Origin: Rutpela maculata
Lineage: Eukaryota; Arthropoda; Insecta; Coleoptera; Cerambycidae
Length of the DNA: 64,000 nucleotides
Assembly: GCA_936432065.2 (NCBI GenBank)
Contig: OW386285.2
Coordinates: 104,165,869-104,229,868 of the forward strand
Reading direction: 5' to 3'
Every line of letters starts with the position of its first letter. Position 1 is the first letter of the stretch. The position numbers and the translations under genes were made by a program. The notes under the pieces are model-generated. The model had not been told where the DNA came from. It did no database searches and saw only the letters and a list, made by a program, of their open reading frames with translations. This document shows, one piece after another, positions 47,350-61,439 of this stretch.

Positions 47350-49866
47350 GTAGTACATCCTGCCACCATGTGACTTTCATATTATTATTATTGTTATTTG
47401 CGAAATCTGATTCGTAACTATTCTGCGCTAATAATAACTATATGACGATAATTATCGTTAAAATTATAACTAAATTTTCAAGATATAAATAAAAGTGGTA
47501 AATAAATGGGAATTATTTATAAATAGCAGTGTTTATTTTATTTTTCCGCTTCCCGAATTCTACGATTTTTATTTTAATAATAATTGGTTCCGCAAGTGTT
47601 TGAAGAAATAATCGTGTGGCAACCGCCCCCAAGTTTCTCGAAACATTATATCATATCCTTCCTGTATTAACAAGTAATTTGATAAAAATTCATTTTAATT
47701 GTAACGAAATGAATAATTATGTCGTGGTCATTTACGTCGAAACTGAAGGTGAAATATTTAGAAATATATGCTGAAAATTACATATATATGTTTAATTTTA
47801 TGCTCTCTAATTTAATAATTCCTTGCTTCTATGTTGTTTTGACAAGGTTTATGATTTTACTAGTTTAGCTACTAATGTACTTTAGTATATATCTGTGTTG
47901 TGTTAAAGTTACGTTCGAGTGTGGTGAAAACAATAATACTATGATTAATGTTATCCTTTGTGTTATCAATAATTTATTGGCGCCATTGGTTTTCTGTTAA
48001 CGCGAAAAATATTTTAAACTAATGAATAATCACACTTGATAAGTATAACAATGAATTTATACTGCCCACTCATTTAATACATTATAAATCATTTTATCGT
48101 GGTTAAATGTTATTTTATCTAATAGACCGGGAGTCCATTACATATTTTTTCGATATGAAAGTCTACCACTTGTATATACATAAATCTTGTTAGACTTACG
48201 TCGTAGATCACGGAAATTGAATCGCTCGACAAAAATTGTTGCTACAGGTGCCTCGCTCTATCGATGAAGTTGCTTTCGAAACGCGGATTTTGACATTATA
48301 CCTGTCATTCTTCGTATTCTACAAATTATTATTTAAAAAAAAAATCCATCGCGAAAGAAACTCCCAACATCTAAAGTGACTATGGAAAGCACCAGGACTG
48401 TATACTTTTGTAAAAAAAAATTATACAAAAATACTGTTCGGCATTTTGCTGATTTCCCTAATTATCCGCTAAAAAAATGTTCACATCGCTGTGTTAGTGA
48501 ACGAATTCTGAACTTTCAAAATGTCCTTATGTCTGGCTATCTGTCCGTCCGATACGTTTCTTGTAAGCACGATAACTTAAGAAATAGAAGTCCGATTGTA
48601 TTGAAATTTAATATGTTAGTATTAGCTTGAGTGTGTTAGCTTGAAGAAGAATCCTGTTGTTTCTGAACAAAATCGATCAGTAAATAAAAAAGTTATTTAT
48701 TGATCATTTAAATTTTTAAAAATTGGCTTAATTTTTATTTGTAGTTGAATAGAAATCTTGCGAAATGTTATTTCCTGTCATAATTTTTATTTATTTTACT
48801 AATACACGTAAATCAAAATGATTAGACGAAGTAATATTTTATGAGCGCCCAATGGTTTTTTTCTATTTACAAAGTTTAAATTATTTTCTACTTTTTAGCA
48901 GAGTAAAGGAAACTTTCAATAAACGTTTTCAGGAAATTTTCGGGAATTTCCGGAACGAACTCTTGATAAAAATGAAAGTTTTCCGTAAGACATTTGAATA
49001 TTCCGAAAGTTCCCAAAGCAAACTTTCCTGCAATTTTGGAAACTCAAATATTCAAATATTTTATTGAAAACTTTCGTTTTTTTTTTAAATTTTGTTCCGG
49101 GAACTTTCAAATAGAAAGTTTCCTTTACCCATCTCTGCTTTTTAGTGCAATTTGGTTTTAAAAGAAAATCATTTTTTTAAAGTGTTTTTTAATTTATTTT
49201 AGCTTTGTCAGTCATTAGTATCCTAGCGTGTCCATTACAATTAATGAACCGCGTAGAATGAGGTCCCAACATTTATTCAAAATAATCCTCGATGAAAAAC
49301 ATCTAAAACATTCATTTCTTCATGATACTCACAGTACGATTTGATTGGAATGGAATGCTAATAACCATCTTCTACCATCTTTGGCTAAATAAATATTTTC
49401 GAAGAAAATTATTCATTTTGCCATCACAGTAGCCTCGCTCATGAATTTTACCTAAACAAATCTCTCAGCAAAAGAAAGCATGTTTTATTTTCTTTAATTA
49501 TCGGTTAATTTAATGTAGTATTATTAAACACTGTTGTAGACAGATATAATATTATTTGTATAACTCGATGGGTTCAAATTTTATTAGAACTAAACAAATT
49601 AGAGAAATTCATCTTATCAAAAGTTTACATTAAATTTATTAACTACGTATGTAGTGTTTTATGGAAACTAATGATAATGATACATAAATATTTACATAGA
49701 GTATTTTATTATTACAAGCATTATCGTGTTCATTTCTACTAACTTTGTAATAAGGGTGAAAACAAAAAATGTTTAAAATATATTCAAGATGGCCTTTTGA
49801 ATTAGAAATTGAAATGGTTGAAATTTCCGATGTCGCCGACTGTAATTTTCATACGGATTTTTTAAA
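47350..49866. other. No gene seen; contains an inverted family C repeat
   Basis: 48480-48700 matches, inverted, the repeat at 35940-36180 (CGTTTCTTGTAAGCACGATAAC, TCCGATTGTATTGAAATTT). 48890-49130 has a self-complementary region with GGAAACTTTC near both ends. Remaining sequence is featureless AT-rich DNA. Confidence 0.45.
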
Positions 49867-50806
49867 TTACTTCCACATCCAGTGGAAGTATAGTAACGAC
49901 AAAAAAAATTTTTAAAAAATTTTATTGTTCAAATAGGCTTAGAAATAGGCTGCATTTTGTTATTAACAATTATTAATTATTGTTATAAACGATTTTTACT
50001 TCCTCGCTTACCGAAAGGAAGTATTAATTGTAATCATGAAAAAGTCACTCCCAGATTTTTTCTGATTTTTACATTTCAAACAGACAAACTTTTCAATTCC
50101 GTCAGTCTGTCTGTCAGTTTGTCTACTAAATTATATGACATAGAAAAATAATATTTGAGTATTGCCAATGATGAAATGGGATACTTTTAATGAAAAATAT
50201 ACAGGGTGGACACTAAAATATATAACTATATACGTGATCTACCAGGACATGCGGAAAATTTAACAGTAGGTTATCCCCACAGAAAGGAGTAAAAAAAATG
50301 AAATTTTTTTAAAAAATGACCAAAAAAATTACCTTATTACTTCCACGTCCAGTGGAAGTATAGTAACGACAAAAAAAATTTTTAAAAAATTTTATTGTTC
50401 AAATAGGCTTAGAAATAGGCTGCATTTTGTTATTAACAATTATTAATTATTGTTATAAACGATTTTTACTTCCTCGCTTACCGAAAGGAAGTATTAATTG
50501 TAATCATGAAAAAGTCACTCCCAGATTTTTTCTGATTTTTACATTTCAAACAGACAAACTTTTCAATTCCGTCAGTCTGTCTGTCAGTTTGTCTACTAAA
50601 TTATATGACATAGAAAAATAATATTTGAGTATTGCCAATGATGAAATGGGATACTTTTAATGAAAAATATACAGGGTGGACACTAAAATATATAACTATA
50701 TACGTGATCTACCAGGACATGCGGAAAATTTAACAGTAGGTTATCCCCACAGAAAGGAGTAAAAAAAATGAAATTTTTTTAAAAAATGACCAAAAAAATT
50801 ACCTTA
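49867..50806 (+). repeat. 470-bp tandem duplication, nearly identical copies
   Basis: 49867-50336 and 50337-50806 are the same sequence apart from an A/G change in TTCCAC(A/G)TCCAGTGGAAG, giving identical 64-codon frames at 49957 and 50427. A third, different arrangement begins at 50808 with the same end sequence (family A TIR). The identity implies a very recent duplication or an assembly artefact. Confidence 0.95.
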
Positions 50807-50807
50807 T

Positions 50808-51517
50808 TACTTCCACGTCCAGTGGAAGTATAGTAACGACAAAAAAATTTTTAAAAATTTTTATTGTCCAAATAGGCTTAAAATGTCATGAAACGTCGAG
50901 ATTTTAAGTTTGAGCGAAAAAAAAAATTTCTGTCTGTCGTTCTGTCTGTCTGTCTGTCGGTCTGTCTGTCTGTCGGTCTGTATGTCTGTCTGTCTGTAAC
51001 TTTTTTTTGTGCGCACGTTTACTCTGGAACCGTTTGAGATATTGACTTGAAATTTGGTACACACATGTACTTTAACGAGATCTAGAACTAGATTATATTT
51101 TCATCTTGTTCCGTCGAAGGGTTGGGGGTAAATTGGGGTAAATTTGGGGTAAATAGGTAAATCAAGTAGGTAAGAGTCCATAAAATTGGTATTTAGTATG
51201 TACAAGAGAAGCTAAGGTCTCAAAAAAAAATTTGGCAGTAGCCACCCCCACCCCATTATTAAAGGGGATGAAAAAAAATTGTGATTTAGTGTGTGTATAA
51301 GAACCAGAAACCTCAAAATATTTTTTTACTTCATCCACCCCCACTACCACCCCCTATCACCACCCCCACCCCACTACCGATGTGGGGTATCGTTTTATGG
51401 GTTTTTGGGGTAGAGGATTTCAAATTTTATATTATTAAAGTTCCATAAACAATTATTTCCACATACAAAATTTTTTCGTTGTGAGTGACTTGGATAGAAA
51501 ATCTGGATGTGGAAGTA
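50808..51517 (-). repeat. Dispersed repeat family A, copy 2
   Basis: Ends TACTTCCACGTCCAG and CTGGATGTGGAAGTA. The body matches 14304-14984 in inverse orientation, including an extended GTCT/GTCTGTCG microsatellite at 50929-50998. Confidence 0.8.
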
Positions 51518-52199
51518 GTGATTCCTTAGGCAGCGGTTTTTTTATTCTACGGCCAATGGGAATAGGAAAACGCTAACTTTTCTCTAAAAGGAAAACAGAA
51601 AACACTCATTGTTTCTCACATAACTGAGTTAATTGTAAAGCTGTAGGGATAGAATGAACATTTTAAAGGGAATTTCGAGACCTTTAATTTCTATAGGCAT
51701 TTTGCCGTCAGATTCATTGTTTTGGAGATATTTGGAATTTAAACATTATCTCGGCTTATAAACGTTTGAACACCATCTTTAAACTGCTATATATTTGGGG
51801 GTATTCGTGGGGTATTCAAGAAAATGTATTTGTCATTTTATAATCTTTTTTGTTAATCATTTTTTGCGTAATTTACCAGAATTCGTCTCGAGTTGCCAAT
51901 TATAGCGTACCGTTATAACTTGGAAAATATAAATTTTCATGAGAAATTGTATATATGCCCCCTCCAGAGACGGGACAGACACAGAGGTGAAGACCACTCC
52001 TAAAAAAAAAAAAACGACATCGGGAGTTTTTTAACATTAATTTCGATAGTCTTAATTACAACATTACTGAAAGTATCATGAAAATCCACACACTGGATGA
52101 AAATTCAGAGGTAAAAAAACTTCAGTGACTCCATTATTTTTCTCTACTTTTTTTCATCATATTTTTACTCAAAACGCGTGTTTGACAAGATCGTATTAC
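51518..52199. other. No gene seen
   Basis: Unassigned AT-rich DNA. Confidence 0.4.
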
Positions 52200-54382
52200 T
52201 AGTTCACAAGTTCAAAGCCGTGTTAATTCTTGGTAAAGCTTGTAAAAATATGAGTGAGGACTCATTGGATTCGGAATGACGTCTAGAAAAATGTTCAAAA
52301 TTTTCAAACCCGCACATAAACAATTGCAAAAGTTATAAACAAATGAAGATTGAAAGTATAACGAGTTTTGTTTTTCGTAAATAACTCGAAAACTATTGGT
52401 ATTTAAGAAATTTTAAAGAAATTTCCAATAAAAAAGTCCCGACTCCCGAAACTCTATCTCTATTATTAATAATTTTAATTTAATGTTGAAAATAGAGCTC
52501 CGCGCGGCGAACACTAAGCCGTTACGATGCTCTGAAACCGGCCGTAATAAGTAAAAATATTTTTGTATGTTATTAAATATTAATTTAAAATTTTTTAAAA
52601 ATTATGGTCTTATTTAGACACTCAAAGAACAATATCCCGTTGGAACAAAATGTTTTCACCGATTTTTCATAAAATGAGCCTATTGTTAATTAACAATTTT
52701 TTTTTGAGTTTGCGTTTATATTTCAAGTCGGATAATTGTTAAACAAAAACCACTAAAATTATTTCGCTTCGTGGAGACCCTATTTCAACTATACTTTATG
52801 GGATTATGACATTGCGATGTTTTTAATTGTTATAGTCTATTAGTTATTAATTATTTAACCTAACAAAAAAATAAAAAAATGAAAAAGTGAGGTTGAAAAT
52901 TTATTTAAATTAATTTTAATTATTATTACTGTTTTTATACTTAAAAGTATTATAAGATCACATAAACTTTAAATTTTCATTGCTAATTGTTTAAACAAAT
53001 TTTATAAACAAATAGATAAATTACGTATTTTTTAAAAAAAAATTTTTGCCATGTTATTAGTTACAAAATATGAAAACAAAAAAAAATTCTTAAAAAAATT
53101 TTTTAATTGTCTATAATCATTTTTTTCCTTTTTTCAACATTTAAACAAATTATTGAGAAAAAATGTTATTCTTAAAATTTATTATTTGCAATTCTCTAGA
53201 AGCTGGAAAAATAAAAAATATTGTTAATTTATACGTTTATTTAATAAACAATTTGTTATTACCAATCGCCGAATGTGTTTATATTTTTTTTTTAGATAGA
53301 AAATAAAACAACCGTATACATAAACATGTCAAAAAAAATTAAATTTCAAATTCTATTAAAAATATTAAAAAAAATTTTTTGACATGTTTATGTATACAGT
53401 TGTTTTTGTTATTTTTTTTCTATCTTAAAAAATATAAACACATTCAGCGATTGTTAATAACAAATTGTTTGTTAAATAAACACAAATTAACAACATTTTT
53501 TTTTTCTTAATCATAATATTTTATAACCAATGGCAACATTTTTTTTTTCAAAAATACGCAATTTATCTATTTGTTTATACAATTAGCAATGAAAATTTAA
53601 AGTTTATGTGATCTTATAGTACTTTTGAATATAAAAACAGTAATAATAATTAAAATTAATAAAAAAAAATTTCAACCTCTTTTTCATTTCTTAGTTTTTG
53701 TTAGGTTAAATAATTAATAATTAATAGACTATCACAATTAAAAACATCGCAATGTCATAATTCCATAAAGTATAGTTGAATAGGGTCTCCACGAAGCGAA
53801 ATAATTTTAGTGGCTTTTGTTTAACAATTATCTGACTTGAAATATAAAAGCAAACTCTAAAAAAATTGTTAATTAACAATAGTCTCATTTTATGAAAAAT
53901 CGGTGAAAATTTTTTTTACAATGGGATATTGTTCCTTTAAGTGTCTAAATAATACCATAATTTTTAAAAAATTTTAAATTAATATTTAATAACATAAAAA
54001 AATATTTTCACTTATTACGGCCGGTTTCAAAACATCGTAACGGCTTAGTGTTCGCCGCGCGGAGCTCTATTTTCAACATTAAATTAAAATTATTAATAAT
54101 AGAAATAGAGTTTCGGGAGTCGGGACTTTTTTGTTGTAAATTTCTTCCTCTTTGAGAATTTTTCTTTAAAATTTCTTAAATACTAATAGTTTTCGAGTTA
54201 TTTACAAAAAACAAAACTCGTTGTTTTTTCAATCTTCATTTGTTTATAACTTTTGCAATTGTTTATGTGCGGGTTTTAAAATTTTGAACATTTTTCTAGA
54301 CGTCATTCCGAATCCAATGAGCCCTCACTCGTATTTTTACGAGCTTTATCAAGAACTAACACGGCTTTGAACTCGTGAACAA
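52200..54382. repeat. 2.2-kb palindromic foldback element
   Basis: Arms of about 1 kb mirror each other around a centre near 53345. Examples are CACAAGTTCAAAGCCGTGTT against AACACGGCTTTGAACTCGTG, GCTCCGCGCGGCGAACACTA against TAGTGTTCGCCGCGCGGAGC, and ACATGTCAAAAAAAATT against its complement flanking the centre. Divergence is a few percent. Very AT-rich interior, no gene. Confidence 0.85.
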
Positions 54383-54645
54383 GTTTAACAGATAATCTGC
54401 ATTTAGCAGTCAAATTGGAAATTTTAATATATTTTTTAAAGTACCTACCGAAAAAAAATAAAGATATATTTTGTTGTACTTTTCCTTCACTTGTCTCTAC
54501 AAATATATGCTTGTTTGTAATTTTGAAAAGGAACTAATAGTCTTCTGCCGAAATGTAACAAATGTCGATAATAAATTTAAATTCCTAATGATATTCCAGT
54601 AGAATCCTGGCAGAAATGGGCGTATAATTTATTTTGTTTGCAGAA

Positions 54646-54702
54646 CAGACAACGACAAGCACAGGCAGAGTGTGTCGTTGCCTAGGGAGCAGCACACAGG
54701 TT
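54646..54702 (+). CDS. Possible short host exon (weak)
   Basis: 57 nt between an acceptor-like ATTTTGTTTGCAG and a donor-like CACAG-GTTATT. One frame is open (Thr-Asp-Asn-Asp-Lys-His-Arg-Gln-Ser-Val-Ser-Leu-Pro-Arg-Glu-Gln). Its phase does not join directly to the exon at 42040-42115, so another exon would be needed. Low confidence. Confidence 0.2.
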
Positions 54703-56672
54703 ATTCTATATCGATGTCTATTTGCGAGGGTAGAAATACTGGCTGCGGAAGCTTCGAAATTGCCAATAAATTTTCAAATTAACATATAATTCAATATATA
54801 AAAAGAATATTGCCAGTCAAATATTCACTTCGGCGATTTCATGCCTTTTGAATTTAGTTTAAATACGCAAATAAAAACTCTAAATGGTTAGCAATTGTGG
54901 GATCTTCATATTTTTTAACTAGGAAACTTCGGGAAATTATTTCGCATTAGATGGTTTAAAATCTCTGTACAGTTAGGAATAGATATGTTTTGCAATATGC
55001 GCAACATTGAGATCAGTTATGAGAGAGTTTAAAAAATTCGTGTCAATAATCATTTTTCTTTTTTTTTTTTTTTTTTTGTTTGCTCACTACATCTCTCATA
55101 TAATTCACTCAATTCTAAGTGACTTTTGTTCAGAATCTAATTAAACACTATATTCTGATCATCTCGATTCCGATTAATTAACTAGCTTTCAGGTTTCAAG
55201 GTTTGAAAACAGAATGTATATTTTTTCTGTTTAGGCACTCCAATAGATCTACTGTCAAGACTTTATGCTTCTAGTATTATAGCTGTAACGAAATCCGGCT
55301 CTATAATAGGTAAAAAAACAATTTTCTTTTAACCCCCGACGCAAAAAGAAGGGGTATTATAGGTTTGACGTGTATATTTGTAAGTCTGTGTATCTGTGTG
55401 TGTCTGTATGTGGCTTCATATCTTTTCAACGGGTGATCCAATTTTGATGCGGTTCTTTTATTTGAAAGTATTTTGTCGATAACGTTTTTGGAAAGATTTC
55501 ACGTCGGTAGATCTTCAGATTGCTGCGCATAATCTGTGAAGAAATAATTGTAATTTAATTCCATGCATAAAATTTTAACCAAGCAAAACTATCAAATACT
55601 ATTAGCACTATCAAAAGACTACCTTTGTATCTCTTCTTCCCCTTCTTTTGTATCAACACGGCAATCTAAGAGCAGAAATGACTTCTATCTACTTAAGACA
55701 CTCGTTATCAAATTTAAATTAAGCAATGGATTTATAATCAGCAAATATCAGAGTAATATTATTTCGCGTTACATTATCCTCGTATATTTTACCGTCGAAA
55801 TTAGAGCTGTTTTAAAGTTTTTTACACCCATTAAAAAAAAACAAAAGTATGAACGACAATTTTATTATCAAATTTTTTAAATCTACCTTTTACGTTAGCT
55901 GTTAAACGAATATAAGAGGACAGCCATATAAATACATGAAACAAAAAAGCTGTTTTCTAACTTGTAAAGCGTATTGATATAATTTCAGGTTGGTATAAAT
56001 GCCAATAATATGCAACAATTTTAATAACGATGTGAACTTTATACGCTATGTGGGGTAAAAGGTCGTAGGTCACTAGCAGTTCATCAGCCGGTTGCTAGGT
56101 AACTCGATAGACACCCCTCAAACAAATATTTTTCCCTCTCAGGGATTTCAGAATTAAAATTTATCCAGATTTATTCATCCAAATTAGGAAACACACTGAA
56201 ATAATTGGGTATCACATTCTCCCGAAATATATGATGGTATTAATTGTCATACAGAACTATTTTTATTACAAGCTTTTATTTAACTTGCGTTAGTTAGCTT
56301 GTATGTTAGTATGTTTAGTTTAAATCTTGCAAGTCAATTTTCAACCACTTAACGACGGACGTCCAATTGAGCTAAAATTTTGCATACACGTGTAGTTCTG
56401 GTGATAATACAATAGGCTCATTTAACAATTTTTTATTATTACATATTCTGAAAGAGCTTGGTGAGTATAGTAAGTATGCCAAAAATTAGAATTTACTGAC
56501 GCCGCCTTCATGTATAAAAAAATTATTAAAGTCGGCGCGCTTAAAAACGCTCGGGATAACCATGTAGTCGAGTTGTGACGTCAGATGGCTGAACCGCCCA
56601 GTGAACACGGCTATGAATTCAAGTTAGTAGAGTAAAATCTGTAAGTAAAGTCGCTTAGTTTTCGAGAAAAAC
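54703..56672. other. No gene seen
   Basis: 55330-55470 has the CCCCCGACGCAAAAAGAAGGGG hairpin and TTGATGCGGTTCTTTTATTTG block typical of dispersed insect repeats. Otherwise unassigned. Confidence 0.4.
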
Positions 56673-58443
56673 CGGCGTAGAACCAAACCAGACTTAGTGG
56701 GATTCTTTAGTAAGATAATCACGAAATCATTTTTTACGACTTTTTTGGTGGTCGAGAACTTTTTTATTTCGGGAAAACTCAAAGAAATAGATTTTTAATG
56801 AAATATGTTTTTTAACGTCTCCACCCCCATATCTCTGAAAATATTTGTGCTATCAAGCTATTTTTTTTTAGATTAAAGTAGACACAATAGTGCTTCGGAC
56901 AACGTCCCACTGAACCCGATTTAATTTTTTTTAAGTTGGAAAAATAGGAAACTCAAACTTGTTATTTTCAGTAGTGTAATTTTAGACAATCGAGAAAAAA
57001 ATTTATTTATGAAAATTTGTATATACTTGCTGCGTACAAATTGAAGCCAATAGTTGAAAAAAGTTTTTAGGATAAAAATTTTTCATGTTCCGTTCATAGT
57101 ATTGAGTCAGCGATTTTTTTTAACGGGCCAAAGTCATATTCTTGCACGCTCGGCTGTAGCAAGCCTGCCGACTGCAACGATCTGACGGTCCCGATCGGGG
57201 GTATGTAGTAGTTTAACTTATACCGTGCGTGTAATTTCCCATTAGGCAAGTACATTCACGTAGCGCGAGAGATGTGACAACACAGCTGCCGTAAATTCCT
57301 CCGTCGGGCGGAGCATCCCAGCTCTGTTATTTCATTTCAGCCAGCTGGCACGCGCGATGTTGTAATTTTACTCCCTACGCCTAGCGCTCCGCTACACGCA
57401 CGGTATCAATACATACAAAATCAGTAGTGATCAAAAGCATCTAGGGGATCAATATTATTGTTCAATATTTCATATATTGTACAGTAGTATTGATCATATG
57501 TTGTTAATATTAAGAAATTGTCCAATAAATATAAAATAGTCTCCCTTTAATAATAAAAAGACGGGTAGGTAGATATAAATACCTAATCTATAAATATCAA
57601 TCAGTGTTACTAACTACCCACCTAATTAGTAAGTTTATTAGACATTTTTAAATGAATGAAAGTAAAAACGTACGCATAAAATGAGTTTTATTGTTGAAAT
57701 AAATTTTCTATTTGGATAGATAAATATGTAGTATGTAGTTTATGTAGGCCCTACATTAATAGCATTCTAATTCGTTCATATCTGCCTCGAAATCTTTAAT
57801 AATGTTGTTACAGGAACGACATTTGCACTCGTTGCAACATTTTAGGCCTTCCTTAAAACAAGCACATTTTCGATTGTCACAATTTTTATCCGAACAATGA
57901 TAACCGCCACTTCTACGCGACTAATATGACCAACCCTGCATGCGAGATGTATTAATTGCGTCCCAATGTCGCATTTAGCGCTGATAAAAAAAATCGCTGT
58001 TGCCGCACGGTACATTTTAGGAAAAAATATATTGTTTTAAAAACTTTTGTGATTATTAGGCTTTATTTTCTTCGCTGCATGTATGTAAATATTTTCAAAA
58101 ATAAAAAAGTTTATCGATTGGTGAAGATTTCAATACATAAAATATATATTTTTAGTTTATCTGATTTTTAGAGAAATGAAAGTGCGAATTGTGCCCAAAC
58201 CGTTTATATTGGTAAAAGCGCTACAGTGTGTGCTTTAATTTGACACAAAACAAATTTCGGTACCTTTAATAGTTTTTAAGATATGGTGGAAACAAAAAAA
58301 AAAACGATTTTATTTAAAAATACATTTTTTTCACTTTTTATTGATTTAAAAAGTTCGAGACCACCAAAAAATGTCAAATATCATTTCATATGTCCGGTGA
58401 CATACTCAAAGGAACCTAACATGTTTGATCTGGTTCTACGCCA
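56673..58443. repeat. Decayed foldback element
   Basis: 56673-56900 and 58205-58443 are imperfect inverted copies: GGCGTAGAACCAAACCAGAC against GATCTGGTTCTACGCC, and TTTTTTGGTGGTCGAGAACT against its complement near 58350. The interior contains a further inverted pair, CCGTGCGTGTAA at 57226 and CACGCACGGTAT at 57395. Confidence 0.55.
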
Positions 58444-60109
58444 AAAAAAAAAACGACACGATAGACTTACGAAATCGCTGCTCTAATATAGGTATCGGCG
58501 CACGCCAAGTGACGTCACTCTACGGACTGTTGGCCGGTCGAGCGTGTTTCTATTCAAATGCGAATATCTCTGTGGCTATTGATTCAATTGAGCTGAAATT
58601 TTTTTCTGAGGCTATTGGTTTGTTATACTTTAAAATGAGGAAACTGCCATATCACTAAATGACCCTATAATAAAGTGCGTTTTTCAGTTTTAACACTATA
58701 ATTTGATCGAGAATTTGATCGTATAGTGTATTCCACTCAAACGTTGTATTCTAAAAAATGGCGAAGGATCCGGTTTAAACTATAATTGTTATATCGGATA
58801 ATGTATCTTCAGACCTTGCATTCTGAGAAATGGTGAAGGATCCAGTATTATTTTAAGTAAGGACCAAGACAACTAAAAATTTAAAAATTAAATTAAATGT
58901 AAAAAAAACTTTTTAATAACAAGATTTTATTATTATTTAGATGTACTAAAACGAAAAAAAGAAGTTATGTTAAATTAATTATTGTCTTAAAAGCTTGTCG
59001 CGCGAATAGAAAAAAAATACTTACTTAGGTACGTATTTACAATCTCTGTCAAACAAAATTAATGCCTGTATGAACTATTTAAAAGTTTGTTTTTAAATCT
59101 AATATCAGTAAGAAATTGTGTGTTGTTTTTAAATTGTTATATAAATTGGGTTCTTACATCAGTTTTCAACCCTTGGCAAAAAATTCACAGATTTCGCAAT
59201 CCTTGCAACCATCGGAGACATTGGAAATGATAACACCATATATGAAACATAATATTTTATATTCTAGCGTGTCAAAATGACTTAATTATAGTCATCATTT
59301 TCAGTGTCAAAATGATCTACTTTATCGGACTGAGTACTATAATGATTTCATTATAGTACTCAGTACTATAATCATAAAAAAAAATAAAATTACTGGTCAT
59401 AAATTTTTTCATAAATGCTTTTAGATTTTTGGGGCAGGAGGGAAGCAACTACGTCTTCGGCCAATTCTTCAATTTCTGGCAGTAAGCTATTTTCTAAATC
59501 GCTCATTTTTTGGGAAAACTTTAGCAATATTATTTTATAACACTAACATATGAATATAAACAACCTTTAAACAGTTAGTTAGTAACTTGGACACATCATA
59601 GACAGAAGCATGACAGTAGCCTACTTGAATGTCAATTTGAAATAATTACTGCCCAAAACTTCAAAATACAATAGAGATACATATTACTTTTTATTTTAAT
59701 TAACTTACGCCAGAAGATAAAACTTTGTATGAAATTTGGATCATAAACAATCATTATGGTACACACCTTGTTATCAGGCTCGGCTCGGCACCTCGACTGA
59801 AAATATTCACAGCTAGTACCATAATGATTGTCATTATGATCCTTATAACATAAATAACTATTAGAATCCCTTGCTACAAAATAACCGCGCCGATCGTCCT
59901 ATCAAATGAGACGCTACTCCATTAAGCGAGTACGGTATTATAACTAAACACTCCACTCGTCCACTTCCACTCTACACGTCACTCGCCGGCGGCCTATCTA
60001 TATTGCAGTTTGGCGATTCGACTCCTTTTAACGATTCATACTCTAATCTATATGTACCCCACCTACCCACCTACCCACCTCTAATCGACACCGTTGTCGA
60101 GTTCAGCGG
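58444..60109. other. No gene seen; small palindrome at 59329-59364
   Basis: ACTGAGTACTATAATGA is mirrored with a 2-base loop at 59329-59364. The rest is AT-rich DNA without recognised genes. Confidence 0.45.
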
Positions 60110-60413
60110 CTCTTAGATAGTGATGGGCGATATCGTGATTTTTCAATCACAACATAAATCGTTACTGTGATTTTCTTCTATCAGTGAATTTAAAACGTGA
60201 TGTGATCACGACTTTCATAATACGACGTACGGGAAAAATTGTTAATTATTATATTGGTATTGGTTCAACCACGACAAGGGAACGAAATACGGAAGGAAAG
60301 TCGTGATCACGTCACGCTTTTCTGCCAACTTTACTAACAGTTGTTACCTGTGATTTCTTAATATCAGTGATTAATCACAGTTCGTGATATATCGGCCCAT
60401 CACTACTCTTAGA
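60110..60413. repeat. hAT-type MITE with perfect 8-bp target duplications
   Basis: The element 60118-60405 (288 bp) starts TAGTGATGGGCGATATCGTGA and ends, mirrored, ATATCGGCCCATCACTA. CTCTTAGA occurs exactly at 60110-60117 and 60406-60413. Eight-base duplications and TAG(T)G-type ends are the hAT hallmark. The interior holds further GTGAT/ATCAC inverted motifs and no coding sequence. Confidence 0.93.
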
Positions 60414-61439
60414 CTACCACTCGAACGCTGCATATCTCAGTCAGAGACAACCACCCTGTCTCAGTATTACGTCATCTGACCTCGACATTTTCGTGTCGGC
60501 GGCCTTGGATAAAACTCGTAACTCTGGCCCCATATACGAACATTAACATTTCCAATGTTAATATTTCCAATGTTAAAAATGGAGTGTTTCTAGTGGTTTG
60601 ACATGTCAATATCTGTGTGTTCATATGTCACTCCTAGAGTATCTTTGTGTAGGGATGCCGATGCCGGTCCTGGGAATCTCAACCAAAAGCTAGATTCTGA
60701 CTCATGATGTCGAAAATGATCTCATTTTGATGGAAACAAGACAAATGCCAAGTCAGGAAACTTATAAGAATAATTGAAAGAGGCAATCTTACACTACACT
60801 ACACTTTTACGACTTAAAAATTCATCAGGGAAATACAGGGAGACAGGTTTGAGAAAACGGAAAAGTCAGGGAATTTAAGGCGTGACGTTGCTGGAAACCG
60901 TTATAGTAAATATTATCATTTGTTATCAGAGAAAGAAAAATAAAAATTTGAAAGAATAATTTACTTGCGACCAAAAAATATTACTTTATACATTATAACT
61001 TTTAAAATATCCATGCGATACAGAAAACAACGTGCAACTAAATAAACTTGAATTTTCTTTTTGTGCATGAAAAATAACAATATTTAAGTTATATGTTTTA
61101 TTATACATTATGCATAGTTAAACTAAATTATCACCTAATAATATATTCTCACAATATCAACTATACTTCACATTTAGATCTGCAAAGTCACACCAGATAA
61201 AGTACGTATTTTTTCAAAACTAAATCTTCGATCCACTCCTGATTCCCGACTATATCTAATTTCAAATATAACAACTAGGTATTGCGAAGCCGTGGTTTGT
61301 TTTCAACTGACGTACGTACATATAATCATGCATATTTGTTAGAAGTTTAAAAACGACAAATTCAACTTCTTTGAGTTTACTCTTATTGATATTCAGCGAA
61401 ACTGCTTCAATGGTGAACTGAGCGAAAGTTTAAAAATAC
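60414..61439. other. No gene seen
   Basis: Unassigned AT-rich DNA; small AACATTTCCAATGTT palindrome near 60540-60575. Confidence 0.4.

Noticed and set aside
49957..50621. Two identical 64-codon frames
   Set aside because: They are the same noncoding 470-bp repeat in two copies; composition is that of AT-rich repeat DNA.
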